Part shown: positions 35,506-43,327 of the stretch, one piece after another
Numbering within the stretch: position 1 is the stretch's first letter
Layout: each line of letters opens with the position of its first letter
DNA from: Streptomyces thermodiastaticus
Lineage (GTDB): Bacteria; Actinomycetota; Actinomycetes; Streptomycetales; Streptomycetaceae
DNA: 64,000 nucleotides
Reading direction: 5' to 3'
Assembly: GCF_014656135.1 (NCBI RefSeq)
Contig: NZ_BNBV01000011.1
Span: forward strand, 62,001-126,000
Translations under genes and position numbers: made by a program
Notes under the pieces: model-generated
Told to the model about the DNA's origin: nothing
Seen by the model: only the letters and a program-made list of their open reading frames with translations
The model's database searches: none

Positions 35506-35937
35506 TCAGGGCAGAATCGTGGGCGACGGGTTGGTGGGCCAGGTCATCCTGATCGAACCGCCGTCCTCCCCTGCCGTGACCTCCACGTCGTCGACGAGCC
35601 CGCTGATGACTGCGAGGCCCATCTCGTCCTCCTCGGCATCGACCTCGTCCACCACGCCGGGGGCGCCCACGGCGTGCAGCGGCTGGTGCCGTGCCTCGTC
35701 ACCGACCTGGATGGAGAACTGTTTCTCCTCTTCGGTGAGCACCACGGTCACCGGCGCCGAGATCCCGCCGCTCTGGTGCAGCCCGACCGCGCGGGAGCAT
35801 GCCTCGCCGACCGCGAGCCTGACTTCGTCGAGGACCGCCTCGTCCACCCCTGCCCGGCGCGCCACCGCTGCCGCCACCAGACGGGCGGTCCGGACGTGCT
35901 CAGGCAGCGCGCTGAAGCGGAGTTCGACGGTGGCCAT
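35506..35937 (-). CDS. RsbW-like anti-sigma factor, partner of BldG
   Basis: A 143-residue GHKL-type ATP-binding protein: ELRFSALPEHVRTARLVAAA, N box LDEVRLAVGEACSRAVGLH, then the acidic DEDxxG-like segment EEDEMGLAVISGLVDDVEV. It is the downstream gene of the bldG operon; in S. coelicolor the equivalent product is co-transcribed with bldG and binds BldG (recalled). It is expected to sequester a sigma factor and be freed or held according to BldG phosphorylation. ATG 35937 has AGGGGGA upstream, in preference to the longer frame from 36018. The gap to bldG is 105 bases. Confidence 0.9.
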   Translation of the reverse strand: MATVELRFSALPEHVRTARLVAAAVARRAGVDEAVLDEVRLAVGEACSRAVGLHQSGGISAPVTVVLTEEEKQFSIQVGDEARHQPLHAVGAPGVVDEVDAEEDEMGLAVISGLVDDVEVTAGEDGGSIRMTWPTNPSPTILP

Positions 35938-36042
35938 GCATCCCCCTAGAGCTACGGGCGTGCTGTCGGGGGGCCGGGCCGCCGCGGCACCCGGTCCCCC
36001 GCCGGTAACGTCTGTCATCCGGGCACGTGCCCGGCTCGGCGG

Positions 36043-36384
36043 TCAGTCGGTGGCCGCCACGGCCTCGTCGACCGACGAGTGGATCGGGAAGACCTTGGTC
36101 AGACCGGTGATGCGGAAGATCTTGAGAATCCGCTCCTGGTTGCAGACCAGGCGCAGCGAGCCCTCGTGGGCACGCACCCGCTTCAGGCCGCCCACCAGCA
36201 CGCCGAGCCCGGTGGAGTCGAGGAAGTCCACGCCCTCCATGTCGACGACGAGGTGGAAATTCCCGTCGTTCACCAGCTCGACCAGCTGCTCGCGCAGCTT
36301 GGGCGCGGTATACACGTCGATTTCGCCACCGACCTCGACGACCGTGCGATCGCCGACGGTACGGGTCGACAGGGACAGGTCCAC
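36043..36384 (-). CDS. bldG: BldG anti-anti-sigma factor
   Basis: STAS-domain regulator needed for aerial growth and antibiotic production in Streptomyces. At 113 residues it has the exact length of S. coelicolor BldG, starting [20 protein letters not shown]. The phosphorylatable serine is Ser57 in [15 protein letters not shown]. Unphosphorylated BldG binds anti-sigma factors, including the product of the next gene, and releases sigma factors of the sigma-H type (known in S. coelicolor). The operon is divergent from the helicase gene, with 163 bases between for promoters. Confidence 0.97.
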   Translation of the reverse strand: MDLSLSTRTVGDRTVVEVGGEIDVYTAPKLREQLVELVNDGNFHLVVDMEGVDFLDSTGLGVLVGGLKRVRAHEGSLRLVCNQERILKIFRITGLTKVFPIHSSVDEAVAATD

Positions 36385-36547
36385 GGATCCTCCAGCACCT
36401 TGCTATCGAGCGGTCGCCCCTCGGGGCACCTCGGCTTGAGGCCCCCAGGACGGTTCGCCAGCCGCGATGGCATTCAATCACTTACCGGCAGGCGTGCACG
36501 ACGCCTTGACTCCATTGTCCGTCACGCCGGTGACACACTCGGTGCCA

Positions 36548-38950
36548 ATGGCCAACAATCACCGATCCGATCGACCCTCGACGGACCCCGCCCCCCGTCT
36601 CCCGCCGGGCGTGCTCCTGGACCGGCTCGCCTCCGGACCGAGCCGGGCTGCGCGCATCACTCATACGGAGCACCTGCCCCCGCGGGAGGGTCGTCATGCC
36701 GTCTGGCCCGACCGGATTCGCCCCGAGGTCGTCGCGGCCGTGCAGGCCTGCGGCATCGAGCGCCTGTGGGCCCACCAGGCACGCGTGGCCGAGCTCGCGC
36801 TCGACGGCGAGTCGGTGGTCGTCGCCACGGGCACGGCGTCCGGCAAGTCGCTGGCGTATCTGGTGCCCGTCCTGTCCGCGCTGCTCGACGGCGCCGGGCC
36901 GGCGGCCGGCGGCCGCGGCGCCACCGCCCTGTATCTGGCGCCCACCAAGGCACTGGCGGCGGACCAGTTCCGCACGGTGCGGGAACTGGTGCGCCCGCTG
37001 GGCACCGCCGTGCGCCCGGCGGTGTACGACGGCGACACGCCGTTCGAGGAACGGGAGTGGATCCGCCAGTACGGCACCTATGTGCTGACCAACCCCGACA
37101 TGCTGCACCGCGGGATCCTGCCCTCCCATCCGCGCTGGGCCTCCTTCCTCAAATCGCTGCAGTACGTCGTCGTCGACGAGTGCCACACCTACCGGGGCGT
37201 CTTCGGCTCCCATGTCGCCCAGGTCCTGCGCCGCCTGCGCCGGCTGTGCGCCCGCTACGGCTCCTCGCCGGCCTTCCTGCTGGCCTCGGCGACCGCGGCC
37301 CAGCCCGCGCTGGCGGCCACCCGCCTCACCGGCCTGCCGGTGGTCGAGGTGGCCGACGACGCCTCCCCCCGCGGTGAACTGGTGTTCGCGCTGTGGGAGC
37401 CGCCCCTGACCGAGCTGCAGGGAGAGAAGGGCGCCCCGGTCCGCCGCACCGCCACCGCCGAGACCGCCGACCTGCTCACCGACCTCACCCTGCAGGGCGT
37501 GCGCTCGGTCGCCTTCGTCCGCTCCCGGCGCGGCGCCGAGCTGATCTCGGTGATCGCCCAGGAACGGCTCAAGGAGATAGACCGGCCGCTTTCCCGGCGG
37601 GTCGCGGCCTACCGGGGCGGCTACCTCCCCGAGGAACGCCGTGCCCTGGAACGGGCCTTGCACTCCGGCGAGCTGCTCGGCCTGTCGGCCACCACCGCCC
37701 TGGAACTCGGGATGGACGTCTCCGGTCTGGACGCGGTGCTCATCGCCGGCTATCCGGGCACCCGCGCCTCCCTGTGGCAGCAGGCGGGGCGGGCCGGCAG
37801 GGCGGGGCAGGGCGCCCTGGCGGTGCTGGTCGCCCGCGACGACCCGCTGGACACCTTCCTCGTCCACCATCCCGAGGCCCTGTTCGACCAGCCGGTGGAG
37901 TCCACCGTGCTGGACCCGGACAACCCGTATGTCCTCGCCCCGCACCTGTGCGCGGCCGCCGCCGAGCTGCCGCTCACCGAGGAGGACCTCGGCCTGTTCG
38001 GGCCGGCCTCGGCCGAACTGCTGCCGCAGCTGGAGGCCGCGAAGCTGCTGCGTCGCCGGACGAAGGCCTGGCACTGGACGCGCCGGGAACGCGCCGCGGA
38101 CCTGGCCGACATCCGCGGCGAGGGCGGACGGCCGGTGCAGATCGTCGAGGCGGGCACCGGGCGGCTGCTCGGCACGGTCGACGAGGCCGCCGCGCACACG
38201 AGCGTGCACGAGGGCGCCGTCCACCTGCACCAGGGGCGGACCTATCTGGTGCGCTCCCTGGACCTGGACGACTCGGTCGCCCTGGTCGAGGAGGCGAACC
38301 CGCCGTACACGACGGTGGCCCGGGACACGACGGCCGTCTCCGTGCTGGAGACGGACGTCGAGGTCCCCTGGGGCGACGGCCGTCTGTGCTTCGGTTCCGT
38401 CGAGGTCACCAACCAGGTGGTCTCCTTCCTGCGTCGCCGGGTCGTCACGGGCGAGGTGCTGGGCGAGACCAAGCTCGACCTGCCTCCACGCACGCTGCGC
38501 ACCCGGGCGGTGTGGTGGACGGTCACCGAGGACCAGCTGGACGAGGCCCGGATCGGCCCGGTGATCCTCGGCGGTGCCCTGCACGCCGCCGAGCACGCGT
38601 CGATCGGCATGCTCCCCTTGTTCGCCACCTGCGACCGCTGGGACATCGGCGGCGTCTCCGTCCCGCTGCATCCCGACACCCTCCTGCCCACGGTGTTCGT
38701 CTACGACGGCCATCCCGGCGGGGCGGGCTTCGCCGAGCGGGCCTTCCGCACCGCCCGCGCCTGGCTCACCGCGACACGCGAGGCCATCGCCTCCTGCGAC
38801 TGCGACGCCGGCTGCCCGTCGTGCATCCAGTCCCCCAAGTGCGGCAACGGCAACGACCCGCTGCACAAGAGGGGTGCCGTGCGGCTGCTGACCGTGCTGC
38901 TGAAGGGCGCCCCGCCGGACGAGCCCGAGGCGGAGGGCCGTCCGGCCTGA
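36548..38950 (+). CDS. DEAD/DEAH-box helicase with C-terminal DUF1998-type Cys cluster (MrfA/YprA family)
   Basis: An 800-residue superfamily 2 helicase. Walker A is GTASGKS (95-101), Walker B is VVVDECHTY, and motif VI is QQAGRAGRAGQGAL. The last 60 residues carry a four-cysteine cluster CDCDAGCPSCIQSPKCGNGN, the metal site of the MrfA/Hrq1 group. In Bacillus MrfA is a 3'-5' helicase for mitomycin-type crosslink repair, so a DNA repair role is likely here. ATG 36548 lacks a clear ribosome site; an ATG at 36467 is an alternative. It is divergent from bldG and is followed by a hairpin. Confidence 0.9.
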   Translation: MANNHRSDRPSTDPAPRLPPGVLLDRLASGPSRAARITHTEHLPPREGRHAVWPDRIRPEVVAAVQACGIERLWAHQARVAELALDGESVVVATGTASGKSLAYLVPVLSALLDGAGPAAGGRGATALYLAPTKALAADQFRTVRELVRPLGTAVRPAVYDGDTPFEEREWIRQYGTYVLTNPDMLHRGILPSHPRWASFLKSLQYVVVDECHTYRGVFGSHVAQVLRRLRRLCARYGSSPAFLLASATAAQPALAATRLTGLPVVEVADDASPRGELVFALWEPPLTELQGEKGAPVRRTATAETADLLTDLTLQGVRSVAFVRSRRGAELISVIAQERLKEIDRPLSRRVAAYRGGYLPEERRALERALHSGELLGLSATTALELGMDVSGLDAVLIAGYPGTRASLWQQAGRAGRAGQGALAVLVARDDPLDTFLVHHPEALFDQPVESTVLDPDNPYVLAPHLCAAAAELPLTEEDLGLFGPASAELLPQLEAAKLLRRRTKAWHWTRRERAADLADIRGEGGRPVQIVEAGTGRLLGTVDEAAAHTSVHEGAVHLHQGRTYLVRSLDLDDSVALVEEANPPYTTVARDTTAVSVLETDVEVPWGDGRLCFGSVEVTNQVVSFLRRRVVTGEVLGETKLDLPPRTLRTRAVWWTVTEDQLDEARIGPVILGGALHAAEHASIGMLPLFATCDRWDIGGVSVPLHPDTLLPTVFVYDGHPGGAGFAERAFRTARAWLTATREAIASCDCDAGCPSCIQSPKCGNGNDPLHKRGAVRLLTVLLKGAPPDEPEAEGRPA

Positions 38951-38954
38951 GGCT

Positions 38955-38983
38955 CCGGCGGGGGCGGCCTGTGCGCCCGCCGG
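38955..38983 (+). terminator. Hairpin after the helicase gene
   Basis: CCGGCGGG (38955-38962) and CCCGCCGG (38976-38983) form an 8-bp stem just after the helicase stop, in the gap between the convergent helicase and tad operon ends. There is no T run. Confidence 0.5.
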
Positions 38984-39066
38984 GGGGCGGGATCCGTCAC
39001 CCCTGCGCGCGTTCGCTGGAGGCGAGGGCCGTCCCTCCTTCGCACCGCCTGTCGGCGGGAGGCCTC

Positions 39067-39588
39067 TCAGCCCGTCCCGCCGCCTGGGGCAGCGGTGTCC
39101 GCAGGGACACTGTTTCCAGCAGCGGTGTCAGCGGGACCGCTGTCCAGAGCAGCGGTGTCAGCGGGACCGCTGTTCACGGCAGCGGTGTCCGTGGGAGCGG
39201 GCGGTCCCGCCCGGGCCCTCGCCTGTGCGGACAGCGGCCCCTGCGCCCATGCCGCCGTGACGTCGGAGACGGTGCCCGTCAGCGTGCAGCGCACCAGCCG
39301 GGCACCCTGGGCGAGGGCGACCCGATCGGCATGGGCACAGGCCTCCGCGCGGCCCTCCGCCCAGTGGTCCGCCGCGGCCAGGGCCGCCAGGTCGGCGGCG
39401 CCGGCGGCACGGTGACGGACGACCACGGCCTGTCCCAGGGCGAGGCCCGCGCCGAAGACCGCACAGAGCACGGCGATCGCACCCACGCTCCACACGGTGG
39501 CGGATCCCCGGTCGCTCCGGACCGCGATGATGCCGCCGGCGCCTCCGTCTGCGCGCCGCCTCGCGTCCGTGCGGAGCCGGCCGTTCAC
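39067..39588 (-). CDS. TadE-like secreted protein (Rv3654c type), last gene of tad operon
   Basis: A 173-residue protein. After a basic start comes a Flp/TadE-like membrane segment SATVWSVGAIAVLCAVFGAGLALGQAVVV, given in parts as SATVWSVGAIAVLC and AVFGAGLALGQ, preceded by DRG. The body matches the actinobacterial Rv3654c family (HRAAGAADLAALAAADHWAEG) with a Cys pair. The C-terminus has four tandem PADTAA/PTDTAA units separated by five or six residues, which looks like a recent expansion. GTG 39588 overlaps the tadE stop by four bases (GTGA) and has AAGGAG upstream. It is probably a minor component or surface factor of the pilus. Confidence 0.8.
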   Translation of the reverse strand: MNGRLRTDARRRADGGAGGIIAVRSDRGSATVWSVGAIAVLCAVFGAGLALGQAVVVRHRAAGAADLAALAAADHWAEGRAEACAHADRVALAQGARLVRCTLTGTVSDVTAAWAQGPLSAQARARAGPPAPTDTAAVNSGPADTAALDSGPADTAAGNSVPADTAAPGGGTG

Positions 39589-39998
39589 GGGTCCGCTCCT
39601 TCCGTCGTCCCGGCTCCTTGGGTCGTTACGGCCCCGACGGCCTCCTCGGCCTCGGCCACGGCCTCCTCTCTCAGTTCGAAGGGCAGCGGGCCCAGGCCGG
39701 GCGGGTCGGCCGTCACGACCACGTGGACGTGCCGGCCGGTCCGGCTCACCGCGACCTTCGCTCCCGGTGGCGCCACCTCGCGGGCCGCCTGGACGACAGC
39801 GCCGTCCGGGTCCTGGCGGGCGGCGGCACGGGCCCCCGCCCGTGCCGCGTCCACGCACTGGATCCGGGCGACCACCACGAGCAGCCCCCACACCAGGGTG
39901 GTCACGACGAGCACCAGCACGGGCAGGGTCATGGCCGCTTCCGCGGTCACGAACCCGGCGTCGCCCCCACGCCCGCGGCGCCGCTCACGTCCGCGCAC
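39585..39998 (-). CDS. TadE-family pseudopilin
   Basis: A 137-residue protein: a basic N-terminus RGRERRRGRGGDAG, then FVTAEAAMTLPVLVLVVTTLVW. The glycine before FVTAE gives a G/xxxxE prepilin cleavage motif with Glu at +5, followed by a hydrophobic helix. The rest is a small periplasmic-type domain (RIQCVDAARAGARAAARQDP). TadE pseudopilins are minor pilus components processed by the TadV/CpaA peptidase. The start is GTG 39998, overlapping the end of the DUF4244 gene by 14 bases, and the end overlaps the next gene by four. Confidence 0.83.
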   Translation of the reverse strand: MRGRERRRGRGGDAGFVTAEAAMTLPVLVLVVTTLVWGLLVVVARIQCVDAARAGARAAARQDPDGAVVQAAREVAPPGAKVAVSRTGRHVHVVVTADPPGLGPLPFELREEAVAEAEEAVGAVTTQGAGTTEGADP

Positions 39999-40233
39999 TG
40001 AGCGCCCGCTTCACGATGTTCTGCAGCTCGGTCTTGACCTGCCCGCTCGTCACCACCTCGTACAGCAGCACGGCGAACGCCACCGCCGCGATGATGCCCA
40101 TCGCGTACTCGGACGTGACCATCCCCGCGTCCCGGCGCAGCCGGCCCGTCAGGTGGTGCACCCGGCCCGTCAGGCCGTGCAGCCGGCCCTTGAGGCCGTG
40201 CAGCCGTGTCCGCATCCGTCGGCATCGGTCCAT
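39985..40233 (-). CDS. DUF4244 protein, probable Flp-type pilin
   Basis: An 82-residue protein. Residues 9-33 contain three seven-residue units (RLHGLKG, RLHGLTG, RVHHLTG). Then comes DAGMVTSEYAMGIIAAVAFA, where G/MVTSEY fits the Flp prepilin site G/xxxxEY (Glu +5, Tyr +6), followed by one hydrophobic helix and a short tail KTELQNIVKRALSART. That is the size and plan of an Flp major pilin. DUF4244 genes normally lie in actinobacterial tad operons, as here. ATG 40233 has GGGGG six bases upstream; a GTG at 40305 would add 24 residues. Confidence 0.75.
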   Translation of the reverse strand: MDRCRRMRTRLHGLKGRLHGLTGRVHHLTGRLRRDAGMVTSEYAMGIIAAVAFAVLLYEVVTSGQVKTELQNIVKRALSART

Positions 40234-40341
40234 CTGAACCCCCGTGAGGTCTCGTTCTCCGGTCTTCTCCGGTCTTCCGTCTCTTGAGTCGGTTCGTCGC
40301 TTCACCGACGCGTCCCGCGCCCCGGTGCGCTCACGCGGTCG

Positions 40342-41133
40342 TCACCAGGCACCACCTCCCCTCAGCACCCCGCCCGCCAGGCCGATCACCACGGGCAGTA
40401 CGCCGACGGCGACGAAGGCGGGCAGGAAGCACAGGCCCACCGGTGCGGTGACCAGCACCGCCGCCCGGCGGGCGCGGGCCGTCGCGGCGCGGGACCGTTC
40501 GGCCCGTACGTCGGCCGCGATCCGGGCGGCCGGGCCGGCAGCGGGAAGCCCCGACGCGTCGGCCCGTTCCAGCAGCCGGGCCAGGGCCGCGGCTCCCGGC
40601 AGCGCGGCGAGCCGGCTCCAGGCGTCGTCCGGCGCGCCGCCCAGCCGTACCTGGGCCGCCCCGTGCGTGAGCGCCTCCCCGACGGGTCCGCCCACGGCCT
40701 CCCCGACCGCCCGGGCGGCGGTCACCGGTCCCGCGCCGGCGGCGATGCAGGCCGCCAGGAGGTCGGCGGCGAGCGGGAGACGGCGGGCCGCCTCGGCGGC
40801 GTCGGGCTCCGTCTCGGGGCGGCTGCCCATCCGCTGCTGCCACCACCTCAGCCCGGCCGCTCCGGCCAGCCCGGCGACGATCCCGGCGGCTCCGCCGACC
40901 AGCGCCCATCCGGCGCAGGCCACCGCCACCACCGGCACCCATGTCCGCAGGACGGCCGGGGCCGTCCGGCGCGGGCCGGGACGTCCGTCCGGCACCGCCC
41001 CGGGCAGCAGGCGGGCCATCCGCCGTCGGGTGCGGCGCCTGCGGCGCACCGCCTGGATCCACCACGTCGGCAGTCCCAGAAGCGCGAAGGCACCGGCCAC
41101 CGTCCCCAGGGCGTGAGCGGTGTCCGCGCTCAT
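40342..41133 (-). CDS. TadC-like type II secretion F-domain membrane protein
   Basis: A 263-residue inner-membrane protein of the tad pilus platform. Hydrophobic segments occur near the start (LGTVAGAFALLGLPTWWI), around 60-95, and at the end (VLVTAPVGLCFLPAFVAVGVL in two helices). The T2SSF domain between contains RRLPLAADLLAACIAAGAGP and RLLERADASGLP. ATG 41133 overlaps the tadB stop by four bases (ATGA), so translation is coupled. It works with TadB and the TadA ATPase to extrude the pilin. Confidence 0.85.
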   Translation of the reverse strand: MSADTAHALGTVAGAFALLGLPTWWIQAVRRRRRTRRRMARLLPGAVPDGRPGPRRTAPAVLRTWVPVVAVACAGWALVGGAAGIVAGLAGAAGLRWWQQRMGSRPETEPDAAEAARRLPLAADLLAACIAAGAGPVTAARAVGEAVGGPVGEALTHGAAQVRLGGAPDDAWSRLAALPGAAALARLLERADASGLPAAGPAARIAADVRAERSRAATARARRAAVLVTAPVGLCFLPAFVAVGVLPVVIGLAGGVLRGGGAW

Positions 41134-42005
41134 GACACCTCCGCCCGTCGCACGATCCCCAGGGCCCACCACAGCCCGAGGGCCTCCAGAACCCCGCCGA
41201 CCACCAGGCAGGCGAGGCCGGCTCCGGTGTGCAGCAGCGCGTGCAGCGGGCCGGCGCCCATGGCCGTGCCCAGCAGCAGGCCCAGCGCGGGCAGGCAGGC
41301 GAGCATCACGGTCGTGGCCCGGGCTCCGGACAACTGGGCGCGCAGGTCGGCGCGCTGGTCGCGCTCCGCGCGCAGCGCCGACTCCAGCCGGTCGAGCCCG
41401 GCCGCCAGTCCGGCGCCCTGGTCCAGGGCCACCCGCCAGCAGGCGGCGAGTCCGCTCAGGCCCTCGGCGCCGGGTTGCCGGGCCGCCTCGGCGAGCGCGC
41501 CGGGCACGTCACCGCCGAACCGTGCCGCCGCGAGCACGGCGGCCTGGGCGGCGCCGAGGCCCCCGGAGTCCCGTGCGGCGCTCAGCAGTGCCTCGCCCGG
41601 CTGCCGCCCGGCCCGCACCTGACCGGCGAGCGTCCCGCACAGGGCGATCACCGCGTCCACCCGCCGCTCACGTGCCCTGTCCGCGGCCCGGGCGCGCCGG
41701 CTGCGACGCAGGAGAGGCACTGCGGCGGCGCCGACGAGGGCCGGCAGCGGCGAGGCACCGAGCACCGACAGCAGCACGCCGGCGGCCGGCGCCCACCCCT
41801 CGGGGCCGAATCGCCGATGCAGCCGGGCCAGCCGGCCGCGGACCCGTTCCCACGCCGGCGGCCCTGTGACCGCCGCGCCGCCGGCGAGCAGCGACCGTGC
41901 CCGCCGCCGGTCCGACGGACGCCCGGCCGGCAGCCATCGGGCCGCCCCCGCGCACACCGCTCCCAGCGCTCCCGCGACCACCGCCGGTCCGCCCCACACG
42001 CTCAT
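41130..42005 (-). CDS. TadB-like type II secretion F-domain membrane protein
   Basis: A 291-residue protein with an N-terminal membrane segment (GGPAVVAGALGAVCAGAARW), a second around 75-95, a cytoplasmic T2SSF domain (VDAVIALCGTLAGQVRAGRQ; GLAACWRVALDQGAGLAAGL) and two C-terminal helices. It is the second platform protein of the tad system. ATG 42005 overlaps the tadA stop by four bases, and its stop overlaps tadC by four. Arginine-rich loops (RRSRRARAADRARERR) are probably cytoplasmic. Confidence 0.85.
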   Translation of the reverse strand: MSVWGGPAVVAGALGAVCAGAARWLPAGRPSDRRRARSLLAGGAAVTGPPAWERVRGRLARLHRRFGPEGWAPAAGVLLSVLGASPLPALVGAAAVPLLRRSRRARAADRARERRVDAVIALCGTLAGQVRAGRQPGEALLSAARDSGGLGAAQAAVLAAARFGGDVPGALAEAARQPGAEGLSGLAACWRVALDQGAGLAAGLDRLESALRAERDQRADLRAQLSGARATTVMLACLPALGLLLGTAMGAGPLHALLHTGAGLACLVVGGVLEALGLWWALGIVRRAEVS

Positions 42006-43327
42006 CCGCACACCAGCTCCCTTCCGTGATCGCCGCAGGCCGACGCGCCGACCGCGCCGCCGGCACACCCCGCCGCGTCCGTGCCGTCCGCCTCGTCCGC
42101 GCGTTCCCCGCCCCGGGCGCCGAGCAGTTCCCGCAGCCGCTGCCACCCCCGTTGCGGCACGAACGCCTCCGGTGCCCACCGCAGCGCCGGCACCGTCCGG
42201 ACCAGGCCGGACACGTCCCGTTCCAGCACCCGCACCTCGGCGATCCGGCGCCGCCCCGTGCGGTCCCGCACCAGGTGCAGCACGACCGACAGGGCGGCCG
42301 CGAGCTGGCTGTGCAGCGCGGCCCGGTCCAGCCCCGCCGCCGTGCCCAGCGCCTCCAGCCGGGCGGGCACGTCCGCCGCCGCGTTGGCATGGACCGTGCC
42401 GCACCCGCCTTCGTGGCCCGTGTTCAGAGCGGCCAGGAGGTGGACCACCTCGGGGCCGCGCACCTCGCCCACGACGAGCCGGTCCGGCCGCATCCGCAGC
42501 GCCTGGCGCACCAGGTCCTCGAGGGTGACCAGACCGGCGCCCTCCTGGTTGGCAGGCCGGGTCTCCAGGCGGACGACGTGCGGATGGTCGGGACGCAGCT
42601 CCGCGGAGTCCTCGGCGAGCACGATGCGCTCGCCTGGTCCGACCAGGCCCAGCAGCGCGCTGAGCAGGGTGGTCTTGCCGCTGCCTGTGCCCCCGCTGAC
42701 GAGGAAGGACAGCCGTGCGCCGATCAGTGCCCGCAGCACCCGGTCCCCGCCGGGCGGAACCGTGCCCGCCGCCACCAGCTCGCCGAGGGTGAACGCCCGC
42801 GGCCGGACCACCCGCAGCGACAGGACGGTGCAGTCCACGGCGACCGGGGGCAGCACCGCGTGCAGCCGGGTGCCGTCCGGCAACCGGGCGTCCACCCAGG
42901 GGCGGGCGTCGTCCAGCCGGCGTCCGGCCACGGCGGCCAGGCGCTGGGCGAGGCGCCGGACGGCCGCCGCGTCGGGAAAGGCGACGGTGGTCAGCTCCAG
43001 GCCGCCGCCGCGGTCGACCCAGACCCGGTCGGGGGCCGAGACGAGGACGTCCGTGACGCCGGGGTCGGCCAGCAGCGGCTCCAGCGGGCCGCTGCCGATC
43101 AGTTCGGACCGCAGCCGCTCGGCGGCCGCGAGCACCTCCGCGTCGCCGAGCACCTGGCCCTGCTCCCGCAGTGCCTGCGCCACCCGTGCGGGTGTGGGTT
43201 CGGCCCCGCTCTCGGCGAGCCACTGCCGCACACCGTCCAGCAGGGCGGCGGACACCCCGGACAGGGCCGCCGGGCGGCCGGTGCCGGGTCCGGCCGGTGC
43301 GTGCCGCTGGTCCTGCCCCGCCCTCAT
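42002..43327 (-). CDS. TadA/CpaF-type secretion ATPase
   Basis: A 441-residue hexameric ATPase that powers pilus assembly. It has a helical N-domain (about 20-150), RLPDGTRLHAVLPPVA, Walker A SGGTGSGKTTLLSALLG, Walker B RLVVGEVRGPEV, the HANAAADVPARLEALG segment and conserved arginines; all catalytic features are intact. The C-terminal 30 residues are a Gly/Ala/Asp tail with three cysteines of no known role. GTP/ATP specificity is not readable. ATG 43327 overlaps the ssd stop by four bases. Confidence 0.92.
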   Translation of the reverse strand: MRAGQDQRHAPAGPGTGRPAALSGVSAALLDGVRQWLAESGAEPTPARVAQALREQGQVLGDAEVLAAAERLRSELIGSGPLEPLLADPGVTDVLVSAPDRVWVDRGGGLELTTVAFPDAAAVRRLAQRLAAVAGRRLDDARPWVDARLPDGTRLHAVLPPVAVDCTVLSLRVVRPRAFTLGELVAAGTVPPGGDRVLRALIGARLSFLVSGGTGSGKTTLLSALLGLVGPGERIVLAEDSAELRPDHPHVVRLETRPANQEGAGLVTLEDLVRQALRMRPDRLVVGEVRGPEVVHLLAALNTGHEGGCGTVHANAAADVPARLEALGTAAGLDRAALHSQLAAALSVVLHLVRDRTGRRRIAEVRVLERDVSGLVRTVPALRWAPEAFVPQRGWQRLRELLGARGGERADEADGTDAAGCAGGAVGASACGDHGRELVCG

